Positions 10,997 through 20,047 are shown, counted from the first letter of the stretch. The stretch is 64,000 nt of DNA from Ascarosepion bandense (GCA_037127315.1 JBBBDQ010001454.1:2896001-2960000), one strand, 5' to 3'. Program-made: numbers and translations. The notes: generated by a model from the letters alone, not told the origin.

Positions 10997-11695
10997 TTCT
11001 TCTTTCTTCTTCTTCTTCTTCTTCTTCTTCTTCTTCTTCTTCTTCTTCTTCTTCTATGGGCCCTGAGAACAGAATGTGGATGATCATGGCTCTCCACAGA
11101 TTCCTGTACTTTGTAGCTTTTACTAAAATTTGTCATTTTGTTATCTCTCCTAATCTTTGTTCTGAAATCCATTTAAGCAAGTTTGTTAAGTAGGTTATTT
11201 GCTGTTTTCCCTTGTCCTTCTTGCTTTCAATATGACCTGTGGTATCGAATTTTGTAGGCCTCTCTTTGTCATTATCTGCCCTATAATTTTCGACTGTCTC
11301 TTTCTGATGCTACGTATGAGTGTCATTTTTGTTTTCATTTTCTCTAAAATGTTGTTCGGTCCATAGGATTCTCAGTATCCTTCTGTAAACTATATTTTTG
11401 TTGTATATTCTTCATTCGGGATGATATTTCTCCAGGATTTTTTTGTCGTACAGATGAACCGATATTACATAGCAGTTGTGTGGCCTTTTCTTCCTTTCTA
11501 ACGAAATTTTGCTGTTTCCTAATGTTTTAGTAAACTTTTTGAAAGCATATTTCGCTATACCAATGCGCCTTCGATTTTTTGTACTTTCATTTCCCAGTTA
11601 TTTAAATTTTGTATGGCCACCCACACATAAAATAAACTTTGTGTCACATTTCTCCTTAGTGGGGAATGTCAAATAAATAACTTTAGCTAATCCCG
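10994..11695 (-). pseudogene. RTE-type retrotransposon, C-terminal RT and 3' tail
   Basis: Minus-strand copy of a second RTE subfamily. From its upstream end: KYLGN (about 11690), RRIGIAKYAFKKFTKTL, NCYVISVHLYDKKI, YRRILRILWTEQHF, then TTGHIESKKDKGKQQI, SEQRLGEITK and NLWRAMIIHILF. The coding part runs into a long (GAA)n on the coding strand, seen as (TTC)n at 10994-11055. A simple-repeat 3' tail instead of poly(A) is typical of RTE and related elements. Frames shift several times, so it is inactive. RT motifs A to C are absent (5' truncation). Confidence 0.8.
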
Positions 11696-12228
11696 CTCTA
11701 CTTAGTAAATCACATTTATCCAATCTAGCATTATTTTGTATAGATGGTTGATATTCGTGATATAATTAGGATCGAAAGGGCGTTTTTTATTATAATATTT
11801 TTTCTTTGATTTTGCAAATATATCTTTGTATATAAACAAAATTCCCTCGAACATTCTTCATTTTTTAGCGTTAAGTCATATTTAATGGGTTCTATATCAT
11901 ATACAAATACTTGTTAGGGGCACTTTCAAACCGACCTTAAATCGGATTCTGTATAAGATGGCGTGTAGATTACTTTCTGCTAACTGTTTTGAGTTGTTTT
12001 GTTCTACTAATATAAGGCAGAGACACCTACAAAAGTTTGATCTTACATGAATTTATAAAAGACGAATGGGTCAGTGCTCTGAAAAATGACAACAAATTAT
12101 TTATATCAATATGCTGTCTAAAATGACGGCAACATATATATTGCGCTACCTACTATTATGTATCATACAATTAGACATAAAAAAAAGAAAAATAATCCCT
12201 ACCCCCCCCTCAGCGTGACAGGAGGGAT
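11696..12228. other. No recognised feature
   Basis: AT-rich sequence. The start may include further decayed RTE sequence, but I cannot read it. Confidence 0.45.
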
Positions 12229-12235
12229 ATATATA

Positions 12236-12266
<31 letters not shown>
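12229..12266. repeat. (AT)n microsatellite
   Basis: Pure AT repeats directly against the left arm of the palindrome. Confidence 0.95.
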
Positions 12267-12274
<8 letters not shown>

Positions 12275-12461
12275 TATAAATTATATTTTAGAATATGTAC
12301 ATAATTTTTTATAAATATCCGTTACAAAGGTACATTTGTTTCGACATTGAAATGTCTCTTCCGTCTGAAGAGACATTTCAATGTCGAAACAAATGTACCT
12401 TTGTAACGGATATTTATAAAAAATTATGTACATATTCTAAAATATAATTTATAATTAATAT
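12267..12461. repeat. Perfect palindrome, 94-bp arms with 7-nt spacer
   Basis: Bases 12267-12360 are the exact reverse complement of 12368-12461, separated by CCGTCTG (12361-12367). I compared the arms base by base and saw no mismatch. Inside the right arm lies a complete hammerhead ribozyme (next entry). Sequence after the palindrome (about 12462-12500, GCTCTATA..ATATTGAGCACTG) resembles the terminal repeat after the Penelope-like element at 54.7 kb (56671-56700). The unit is therefore probably a snapped-back fragment of a Penelope-type terminal repeat or a derived small element. Confidence 0.9.
12360..12410 (+). ncRNA. Hammerhead ribozyme (type I), complete
   Basis: All elements can be read. 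Stem I is TCCGT (12360-12364) with ACGGA (12406-12410). Core strand 1 is CTGAAGA (12365-12371). Stem II is GACAT (12372-12376), loop TTCA, ATGTC (12381-12385). Core strand 2 is GAAA (12386-12389). Stem III is ACAAA (12389-12393), loop TGTACC, TTTGT (12400-12404). The cleavage-site base is A12405, giving a GUA triplet, with scission predicted between 12405 and 12406. Positions 10.1-11.1 form the canonical G-C pair. Stem I is the open one, so this is type I, the form known from Penelope-like elements and metazoan retrozymes. A competing fold is the long palindromic hairpin. Activity is inferred and not shown. Confidence 0.8.
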
Positions 12462-12552
12462 TCAAAGCTCTATATATTATATATTGAGCACTGTTTTAAA
12501 TTAATGTTTTGGACGTTGTAAATATTCTTTCTCCATTCTACATACAATTGGA

Positions 12553-12597
<45 letters not shown>

Positions 12598-13984
12598 TGT
12601 GCGTGTGTGTACAAATAAATACACAAACACAAACTTTAATAGAGAGGATACATATATTGTTCACTGCTCAACGACATAGTTATTTGAAAAAGATAATAAG
12701 GCACTGTTAAAGAGCGAACACGTGGTAAGAGCTTTCATGACTGGTAGTAAAGTTTTCCATTTTGCATAGAATATATTCAGTTAAAAAGTTTCTGTAGCCC
12801 ACCTGAAATTTGCCATTTTGGTAATGTAGCTTTATGGTGGTGTTCAGTTCAAGTACGGAATAAAGGTTTTATGGATATATATTGAAACCTGTTCGGTATG
12901 TTCTCATAGCTTAATCGATTAGGCATCTGCTCTGAAAAGGCCACATTTCGAATATAAAGTGTTTGAATCGTATCAAAAGCTTATTTCATAATTCTTATCC
13001 ATGATGCAAATGGTAGTTGCAATGCAAAGCAACTGAAATTAAATGTAAAATATACTAGTTAGAAATAAATAATAATTACCAACAAGAATTATCTATACTT
13101 CTGTCAATTCTTTAGTTTTGATTATGCCTACATTTTTCTGTTTTCTCTCTTTCTTTTTTATCCTACTTAACGATATTTCGGACATTATCATGTCACTCTC
13201 AGTTTTTTCTCAATTAAATCTCTTGCTTTTAACTGTCCTTCTTTCATTTTCATTCAGCTTGAAGCATTTGCCTTTCTTGAATACTTAACAAGATCCTAAT
13301 GAAATCCAGACGTAATAAGTAAATTTGTCATTTAGTATTTATTGAATGGAAGAGTTAGCTAAAGTTGTCTTAGATTAACAAATGCAAATAGCTTATGGGG
13401 AATGTAACCAAATGTATCGCTTTAAACTCTTTTAAGGCTGATAAGAAAATCTTGATATTTTCTTTACTAAACTTCTTTTATTCGGGCAAAAGATCCCATT
13501 AATGAGGCTCTTACTGAGGATCTAATTTCCTATACTAGTGAATTGGTCTGCGAGTTTGTGATAGAAGGCGCCATAAGGCGATTTTGATGGAATAAATGAA
13601 ATATTTATAGCGTGATTTATACCTTCTGTAAGAACTGCAGACAGACAGACTTTTTTGTCTTGTTCTGTAATCAAACGGCTCTATGTGTAGTTCAATCAAT
13701 GTTTCAATCAATGGTTCAATCAAATGTATCCCCCAATGGCTAACGAATTTACCGTAATTATAATCAAAAGAATACGTATGAATAGTGTCAGCAAAGAAAT
13801 TGATTGGTTCCAAATCTATTTTTCAAAAGAAAAATTCAGCTTTTTTAGAAAAAAGAAATCTTTATATATTGTACGTTAATTCATTGACGTAAAATGTTCA
13901 CTCCTAGCTTACGCTGTATATTTGCAATATGCATTGATCTTTGCGCATGTGCCTGGGGGAGATAGAGTGTTTGATTTATGCATG
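12462..13984. other. Mostly unassigned; (TA)n at 12556-12592
   Basis: The first 60 bases continue the terminal-repeat-like sequence after the palindrome. A pure TA tract lies at 12556-12592. Around 12910-12975 is a tRNA-like patch (CATAGCTTAATCGATTAGGC then GTGTTTGAATCG) that may be a degraded SINE head. I see nothing I can name in the rest. Confidence 0.45.
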
Positions 13985-14240
13985 TGGGTGAGTGAGAAAT
14001 AGAGAGACAGAATGAGAAATAAAGAAAGAGGTTGAAAAAAGAAAGAGGGAGAGGATGAAAGAGAAGGGAAGGATAGAGAGGGAAGGAGCAATCATAGGAA
14101 AATATGCCCATGCTAGTAAAAAGGAATTTTAGTAAAAGAAAGAGCGAGTAAGAGAGTAAGTACCTGAAATAAAGGGGGTAATAATGAGGGGGAAAAATGA
14201 GAAAAGGAAAATTTGTTCGTTTATGAATGATAGAATCAGT
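13985..14240. repeat. Purine-rich (G/A) tract
   Basis: The plus strand is almost entirely A and G for about 115 bases (13990-14100, GAGAGACAGA, GGAAGGATAGAGAGGG) and stays purine-rich to 14240. Tracts of this kind can form triplex DNA. The minus-strand frames here (Ser/Phe/Leu-rich) are artefacts of the bias. Confidence 0.7.
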
Positions 14241-15845
14241 CAGTGTAAATGTATGCAAATGAAAGAAAAAAGATCAAAAGTGTAAAGGATAAAAAAGAAC
14301 TAAAATATGCACTATATGGTGATTTACAAAGCGTAACTTAGATGTGGTACAAGGCCGATAGTAAAGAACACCCAGTGAGGATCGATTCATTATTCAATTG
14401 TAATGGTTCTAGCAAGACAAGCTTACTAACCATTACACCACATCGAGGTGCCCAAACATGCGCGCTATATGTGCATAAAGCTGTGTCCCACTGTTTTTGT
14501 ACCTATTTTCGTCATTCGTATTCAAATTGTGATTATTTTCCAACTAACCACACTTATTCCAGATCCCAGGTTATTTCATATTCTAGATTTTTCCAAACTC
14601 TTTGTTTCAACATGCTCTTCCTCCGTTTTTCCTTCCCAAAGAAAATTAATTTTGAATTAATTTTCCATTCGAGTCTTATATTAAAAACTACCCTTCTTCT
14701 CTGGACATAAAAATAGGTTTGATTATAGACCTTTGTAGCCATTCGGCGTTTATACGCACTTAATAACTTCTTCATAACTGTTGACAGTAAAATATTTCTT
14801 CGGTGCTAAAATAAGTCTTCGTATCTAAGATGACTCAATCCCACATATATTGGACGCATATATGGTTGCCAGATTCAAGAAAAATATTGTCACTGTCACG
14901 TTTTCATCAATAAAAGATAAAAAAAATTGTATTAACTTGCTGGTAAGATTTCAATAATTCACCACTGGATTAAAAGTGCAACATTTTCATAGAAATCCGT
15001 TATAAATACGTTCAAATCTGATGAATCTATGCTAGATGCCAGTATCAAGATGAAAACTTATTTTTCCTAGTAATAAAAAAAACACACCAACTAAAGTGAA
15101 AGATCGTGGGGTAATGTTTTCTGCCTCAGTGACAGGAATGGTGGCAGCGTTCAAATAAGATTTTTCTCTTAATATCCCCAATGCGGTGACTCAGTGCTCT
15201 GCTGCAGACATTGATCGTTCATATGCAAATCATCTATGTTAGGATTTAGTCAGAAAATTAGCTTCCAACACAAGTGCTACTGAATGAGGAAAGGTTTGGG
15301 AAAGAAAAGACGCCAGACATATACGCTTGAGAAATTATCTGTTTTATAAAACTTTTGGTTTGAGTGTTCATGTTAAAAAATGCAGGTAATTATGACTATA
15401 AATCATTGAATCATTGATTTGTTTTTTGTTTGTATTTTGTGGGGAGTGGGTATATCAAGATATGAAACATCTGTAATTATTTCTGAGCATGAAATCAGTG
15501 TGAACATAATCTGGCTCGACTCTCTAATTAGAAACTGGTTAAAATAGTTTCATTTGTTTATTCTCAGCTAGTCGTACAGATTTTTATGGGTCTTCTAACC
15601 CATAAAAAAGAATAGAATGATATTCATGTATTTCGAAATTTTCATGTATTTCGAAATTTGCATGTATTTCGAAATTTTCAAAAGAGAATACCTGAATAGC
15701 ATTTTATTTTTCCGCTTCTTACAAAAAAAAAGAACTGAAAGAGCAAAACCATAAAATGGAAGAACTATTTTTTAATTTCATTAAAACTTTTAATTAAAAA
15801 TACAGGTTAGTTAATATACATTGACTAATATTTACATCAAGATAG

Positions 15846-15849
<4 letters not shown>
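14241..15849. other. No recognised feature
   Basis: About 1.6 kb of AT-rich DNA. The open frame at 14342-14710 has no domain I recognise. Around 15624-15680 a 20-base unit (CATGTATTTCGAAATTT) repeats three times in tandem. Confidence 0.5.

Positions 15850-15894
<45 letters not shown>
15850..15894. repeat. (AC)n microsatellite
   Basis: About 22 uninterrupted CA units. Confidence 0.95.
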
Positions 15895-15896
<2 letters not shown>

Positions 15897-16122
15897 TTAT
15901 ACTGTGATCAAACATGAATTGGAATCCGGTATAATGAAAAGATAAGGAAATGTTTATAAATGTAACACGATTCGCTTTTATTACCATTTTATCAGACAAT
16001 GAAATATGGGGGAGAAAAAGATCTGTTTTCTTTTATTTTTTTATTATTGGTTAGGCAGATCTCATCTTCTTGTTAAGCAGAGTTCATGTGAATAATTCAT
16101 GATCGTACATGTATCATAATTA

Positions 16123-16123
16123 C

Positions 16124-16195
<72 letters not shown>
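16123..16195. repeat. (AT)n(GT)n microsatellite
   Basis: A short AT run continues into about 30 GT units and abuts a truncated SINE on the right. Confidence 0.95.
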
Positions 16196-16196
<1 letters not shown>

Positions 16197-16362
16197 TTTC
16201 TTCTCTGTCCAGCTATGTATTAAATTGCAAGACAGATTGGGTTCTATAGCCTTAGTTGGTAACCAATCTACCGGAGAAAGAATTGCCAGGCTGCTGCGGG
16301 AAAATCTTCTACCGAGTCAGTTATGATCACACAAGCCTGTATCACGTATGGTACTTAACTCT
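16196..16362 (+). mobile_element. tRNA-derived SINE, family 1, 5'-truncated
   Basis: Carries the CAGCTATGTATTAAA block, GACAGATTGGGTTCTATAGC, TTGGTAACCAATCTACC, CTGCTGCGGGAAAATCTTCT and the GTATCACGTATGG tail. The tRNA-like head is missing. It sits between a (GT)n and an (AT)n tract. Confidence 0.85.
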
Positions 16363-16364
16363 CT

Positions 16365-16365
16365 C

Positions 16366-16420
<55 letters not shown>
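16365..16420. repeat. (AT)n microsatellite
   Basis: About 28 AT units between a SINE tail and the family-3 repeat. Confidence 0.95.
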
Positions 16421-16426
<6 letters not shown>

Positions 16427-17060
16427 GATTTGTTTGAACATTATTTTTTATCAATACTCGTATTTAAGTAGATTTTCTGTTTTTAACCAAACAGTTTGTG
16501 GTACAGTGGATATTGGCTAGGAACGAGAAACCGGGGAGCCGAGTTCGAATTCCAGTTAAATCCATTGTATTCACTTACGCGCAAATACCCTTGGGAAAGG
16601 TATTAATCCGTCTCTTCCAACCAGTTATGGGTTAAATAACAGGACAGACTGGGTTCTATAGCTTTGGTCGGCAACCAGTCTACCACAGAAAGCAATGGCA
16701 ACCTACTGCGGGATAATCTTCTGCCCAGTCAGTCATGTCTCTTTCGAGACATTATCGCCCAAGCGTGTATCACGTATGGCACTTCACTGACTGATTATAG
16801 ATTTATTTCTACCGGCCTGATTATTTACGATAGATTTTTGTTACGAAAATATATGTCATTCGGCAGGATTCGAACCTGCAACCCCTAGCAACATAGGGGA
16901 AGCCACCATATGATCTTAGACCTCTCGACAACAAATGACGATCAGTCTGAACAAGGACAAATTAAGCCTATAACACAAATTTTCGAATTCATCGTAAGAA
17001 CCATCTCTGCTCTGAAATGTATCGTAATGTCAACAAATGTAAACGTCTTATGGAAATTAA
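16421..17060 (-). mobile_element. tRNA-like repeat, family 3, split by a SINE insertion
   Basis: Bases 16421-16494 and 16796-17060 together match the continuous copy at 40856-41262: GAAATGATTTGTTTGAACATT, GTATTTAAGTAGATTTTCTG, then, after the SINE, CGGCCTGATTATTTACGATA and the tRNA-like core. On the minus strand that core reads as a B box, GGTTCGAATCCTGCC (complement at 16866-16880). It is followed by CTCTGAAATGTATCG and GGAAATTAACGAAGATTAACG. The interruption at 16495-16795 is exactly one family-1 SINE. Confidence 0.75.
16495..16795 (+). mobile_element. tRNA-derived SINE, family 1, full length and nested
   Basis: Best copy of the family. The head reads TGTGGTACAGTGGATATTGG (A-box region) and GAGTTCGAATTCCAG (B box), both pol III promoter elements of tRNA origin. 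Then come GCGCAAATACCCTTGGG, GGGTTAAATAACAGGACAGA, GGTCGGCAACCAGTCTACC, CTACTGCGGGATAATCTTCT, CCAGTCAGTCATG and GTATCACGTATGGCAC. It ends in TGACTGATT. It is inserted within a family-3 repeat, so it is the younger of the two. Confidence 0.9.
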
Positions 17061-17175
17061 CGAAGATTAACGAAACTTGGTTATAAACAACCTACAATTT
17101 GAAATGATTTGTTTGAATTTTAAATTGTCGGTTGTTTATAACCAAGTTCCGTTAATCTTCGGTAATTTCCATAAT
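17049..17175. repeat. Inverted repeat at the end of family-3 repeat
   Basis: GGAAATTAACGAAGATTAAC.. ACTTGGTTATAAACAACC (left) is mirrored by GGTTGTTTATAACCAAGT.. GTTAATCTTCGGTAATTTCC (right), with arms of about 53 bp and few mismatches. A loop of about 21 nt (GAAATGATTTGTTTGAATTTT) separates them. This suggests two family-3 ends joined head to head. Confidence 0.8.
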
Positions 17176-17199
17176 ATATATATTTATATATGTTAGTAA

Positions 17200-17325
17200 C
17201 ATTTCCCAACTGTCAATTGGATTTCATGGTAAATTGACGTCCAGAATCAGACAATATATCTCCTCTACGAAGGCCTGAAGATTGCGTTCAAACAAGAAAT
17301 AGACTGTCGCCGCTTGTTGTTGACC
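17200..17325 (+). repeat. Dispersed repeat, partner of 21600-21700
   Basis: ATTTCATGGTAAATTGACG, then TCCAGAATCAGACAATATAT, matches TCCATGGCCAATTTACATCC and CAGAATCATACAATGCATAT at about 21650-21690. The hammerhead motif at 17272-17311 lies in its 3' part. Confidence 0.5.
17272..17311 (+). ncRNA. Hammerhead ribozyme motif, short stems
   Basis: Stem I is GGC (17272-17274) with GCC (17309-17311). The core strand is CTGAAGA (17275-17281). Stem II is TTG (17282-17284) with CAA (17293-17295). Core strand 2 is GAAA (17296-17299). Stem III is ATA (17299-17301) with TGT (17305-17307, one G-U pair). The cleavage base is C17308 (GUC triplet). Every required position is present, but all three stems are only 3 bp as read here, so folding may be weak. 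Confidence 0.55.
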
Positions 17326-17336
17326 TTAATGTCTAC

Positions 17337-17339
<3 letters not shown>

Positions 17340-17390
<51 letters not shown>
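17340..17390. repeat. (AT)n microsatellite
   Basis: About 25 AT units. Confidence 0.95.
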
Positions 17391-17392
<2 letters not shown>

Positions 17393-17690
17393 TTAAGCAA
17401 CCATATTTTATTTAATTATATAGACATACCATATCTATTCATTTTTTTCTTGTTAGCAAATTAGCTTCTTCATGTTAAGTTGAAAATTCCTCATGGAAGA
17501 CGCCGAAAATTTTGTTGACCTCAAAGCAACCAACCTACCAAGCAGCACCAAACAAAATTTACTACTAGCATTTTAGCAATGTTTTAAAATGTATTTAAAC
17601 AATATTTAATTCCATTTGCAATTTACCATATCTGGTTAGCTCCCATATGTTTTTTTCACAGCGATCACAGTTACATGAAGTTTGTCTTCG
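17391..17690. other. No recognised feature
   Basis: AT-rich. Contains CAAAGCAACCAACCTACCAA and similar low-complexity C/A text. No element named. Confidence 0.5.
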
Positions 17691-17693
17691 CAA

Positions 17694-17728
17694 TTCACCC
17701 CTGATGATCAAATCGAAAGTACTTGGGT
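17694..17728 (+). ncRNA. Hammerhead-like motif, eroded stem II
   Basis: Stem I is ACCC (17697-17700) with GGGT (17725-17728). The core is CTGATGA (17701-17707) and GAAA (17715-17718). Stem III is only AG/CT around UA (17718-17723). U17724 would be the cleavage base. Stem II does not pair properly between 17708 and 17714 unless GAU (17705-17707) pairs with ATC. Text similarity to 9291-9346 suggests a shared family. Confidence 0.35.
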
Positions 17729-17929
17729 CAACAAAAACTACGGTGCCTTCCCTGATGAAATTTAACTAAACATCAAGAAGCTAATTAGAGAATTAGAAAT
17801 TAATAAAAAAAATAAATCAAAATAAAATGTATGTAATATCCAAAGAAATATATTTGAATGAAGATATACTATATATATATATATATATATATATATTGGT
17901 TGTTTAATACTTAGTTTTTGGTCATAATA

Positions 17930-18220
17930 GAGTTAGACCAGTGCACATTTGTATTAAAAAGTGCTCAATACAATTGTATTGTAGAACTTTTGAGTATTTT
18001 TAATTTGTAAACGAGTTATTACGCGACCTAGGTTTCTACCATGAGTTCTGTCTTCAGGCGATTTTAGTAACTGTTATTTTACTGTTTTTTTTATTTTAAG
18101 AACACTCACGTAACGGTTGTTTTTTTTTTGGGGGGGGGGGTTTGTATTTTTTTTTTTTTGTACGTTCACGTGGCAGGGAATCTTTGAACGCGCAATTTTT
18201 TAAATTCAAACGAATTATGG
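17930..18220 (-). repeat. Penelope-type terminal repeat (left), inverted relative to the right one
   Basis: Reverse complement of 18935-19128. Shared blocks are GTAAACGAGTTATTACGCGA, CCTAGGTTTCTACCATGA, GAACACTCACGTAAC and GTTCACGTGGCAGGGAAT followed by TTTGAACGCGCAA. It lies just beyond the 3' end of the Penelope-like reading frame (minus strand). On the minus strand it contains a hammerhead-like core: CTGAAGA (complement of 18051-18057), GAAACCTAGGTCGCG, with stem III ACC/GGT, a GUC triplet and a 3-bp stem I CGC/GCG. Stem II is poor. It also includes a run of ten G at about 18131-18140. Confidence 0.7.
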
Positions 18221-18225
18221 CGTTT

Positions 18226-18960
18226 TCATTCATGGTTGTATGAACCTAAGAGGTATTTCTTAGTATGGTTACACTTAGTCATAATTTCCGTTCTTTCATT
18301 CAACAGCTCGTTTTTGTTTGCGAATAGCATAATCTCTAACTTTTCTTCTTGGCACAGTCTAAATATTTTACAACCGTTATAAGGCTTGGCTGTTTTTACA
18401 ATACTCCACGTTATGTCTGGGTCTTTTCCATATTTTGATTTTAATTTTCACACGTAGCTAGCTAATTTTGTACAGATTTTTAATTTTCTATTTTGAATGT
18501 AAACTCTGATTAAACCACTTGGTCTTAAAGGTGTCTTTGGTTGAACCCAAATATATTTTATTTTTGCCATTTGGATCATGTACCTTTGTTTTATAAATGA
18601 TTTCTTTTGTGTTGTAAAGTCCTTGAAGTGGACATTTATTTTCGTCTCTGCAGTTGCATTCTTTATTCGTGGTTTTGTTTTTATGGCCAGATTTTCTTAG
18701 TGCATCTTCATAGCTATTTTTCTTTTCATTAAATATTGATTTGTTTGACGAATTATTAGGTAGTCTTTGTAAATGTGTTTAATTATACTTTTTGGATGAC
18801 TGGATTTTTGTATGTTAATTTGGTGTTTTCATGTATGGCGAGACATTGCCAGTTTGTAAATTAAATTCTATATTTAAATATTGTACTACTTTTTTACTTG
18901 TTTCTACTATTATATCAAAATGTAGTTCTTTGAATAGTTTGAATTTTGCGCGTTCAAAAA
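18226..18960 (-). pseudogene. Penelope-like element: RT C-terminus and GIY-YIG endonuclease
   Basis: The minus strand encodes the last third of a Penelope-like retroelement protein. Visible blocks are LNIEFNLQTGNVSPYMK (end of RT core, about 18820-18880), LPNNSSNKSIFNEKKNSYED, the Cys-rich linker ECNCRDENKCPLQG (about 18625-18670), and the GIY-YIG endonuclease starting IIYKTKV...KIYLGSTKDTFK (KIYLG at 18546-18560). It ends with WSIVKTAKPYNGCKIFRLC and LLNERTEIMTKCNH, stopping at 18226-18228. At least one frameshift and a TGA in place of Trp in the endonuclease break it. The RT palm with the catalytic Asp residues is missing. Inverted repeats flank it on both sides. Confidence 0.85.
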
Positions 18961-19128
18961 TTCCCTGTCACGTGAGCGTTCAAACCAAACACAGTTACGT
19001 GAGCGTTCTTTAAAAGAAAAACGGTAAACGGTAAACGGTAAAATCAGTTATTAAAAATTGTCCAAAGACACCAGTCATGGTAGAAACCTAGGTCGCGTAA
19101 TAACCCGTTTACAAATGAAAAACTATAT
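18935..19128 (+). repeat. Penelope-type terminal repeat (right), inverted
   Basis: Plus-strand partner of 17930-18220: TTGCGCGTTCAAAAATTCCC, GTCACGTGAGCGTTC, AGTTACGTGAGCG, then TCATGGTAGAAACCTAGGTC and GCGTAATAACCCGTTTACAA. The hammerhead core here is degraded (CCAAAGA at 19062-19068 in place of CTGAAGA), but GAAACCTAGGTCGCG (19083-19097) is intact. A CGGTAAA unit is repeated three times at about 19022-19041. Confidence 0.7.
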
Positions 19129-19205
19129 ATATATATATACGATGCGTTGGGGGGAAGTTGTCGCAACGTTATATTTTTATTTGTAATTTTAATTTTTAAT
19201 TTTAT

Positions 19206-19910
19206 TTGGTCAAAAACGCTTTATTGTGGGGTCAGTTGCGAACCGTCAGTGAGAAAAAGAGCACCATGACGGAATTTACTCCACCAGAAATTGGGAAACG
19301 GCATCCTGTACTGCTTGGCATTCGCGCCGAAAGCTCGAATAGGAACATTTCAGAGTGTTTGGGTGTCAATCTAAGAACAGTGCAAAGAATTCAAAAAGAG
19401 TTGAATAAATCTAATGGTAATTACGAAGACACGAATGTACGGAAAACTCAAATTGATCTTATCATTCTTAGGGCCTCAGGCTCAACACTGATTAGGAAGG
19501 CAACGATGCCCTAGATTAAGAGGGTAGCTGCTAGAAGACACTATGTTTGGCAACAAAACTCTGCACTATGCTACATAAGGAGAAATAAGCTATGGCTTTT
19601 AGACAATTTCTGAGACCACATCACACCTTACTCATAAGTCTGCAATTCCTTTAATTATGTTTGAAGCACAGTTAAGCGAGAGACCAAAAAAACTTCTTTT
19701 AACAGCAAAAAATGATCTGAAACCAAGGATTATGTCATCATTCCTCAGCTTCAACATGGAGACCGTTTAGAAGAGTTTCAAAAGATTCCGGCCATCAGGA
19801 AGCCAGGATGGAAGCCGATGGCAATTGTATTTAATCAATTTACTCCTTAGTATTTTAAGATAAATCTCTTAAATGAGATATCAGTATTATTTTCATTTTT
19901 GCTTAATTTA
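19206..19910 (+). pseudogene. Tc1/mariner-superfamily transposase, internally deleted
   Basis: An open stretch (19206-19514) has an N-terminal helix-turn-helix region: PEIGKRHPVLLGIRAESSN, ISECLGVNLRTVQRIQKEL, a paired DNA-binding type seen in octopus mariner-like proteins. It then jumps to the catalytic C-terminal half: RRHYVWQQNSALCY at about 19530 (usually QQDSAPCH; the Asp is Asn), LWLLDNF.DHITP, VKRETKKTSF (usually VERETNK), and DLKPRIMSSFLSFNMETV near 19690-19760. The segment with the first catalytic Asp is absent. Frameshifts and stops follow. It is a non-autonomous, dead copy. I could not identify its terminal inverted repeats. Confidence 0.7.
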
Positions 19911-20047
19911 GACAACAATTTATCCATTGCACTCTGTAAGCACACATACATACATACACTCACTGCTATTTACGCATCGTTCATTCAGTAATGAATTCGA
20001 ATACTCTCGGCTACTGGCGTGTGTTTACATTGTGTATATAACACGCG

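Noticed and set aside
14342..14710. Protein-coding gene (122 codons)
   Set aside because: No domain, an overlapping frame of similar length, and T-rich low-complexity second half. Treated as chance.
16132..16326. Open frame with long Cys-Val repeat
   Set aside because: It is the translation of a (GT)n microsatellite running into a SINE. The same applies to Ile-Tyr-repeat frames at 20093, 42235, 52379, 53716 and 63049, and to the Glu/Arg-repeat frames over (TTC)n at 10994.
16866..16940. tRNA gene on the minus strand (GGTTCGAATCCTGCC)
   Set aside because: Only the B-box part is tRNA-like. The same sequence recurs inside a repeat at 40988, 41320 and 42020, and no complete cloverleaf could be read. 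It is a tRNA-derived repeat, not a tRNA gene.
18131..18140. G-quadruplex
   Set aside because: Only one run of ten G is present. No set of four G-tracts within reach.
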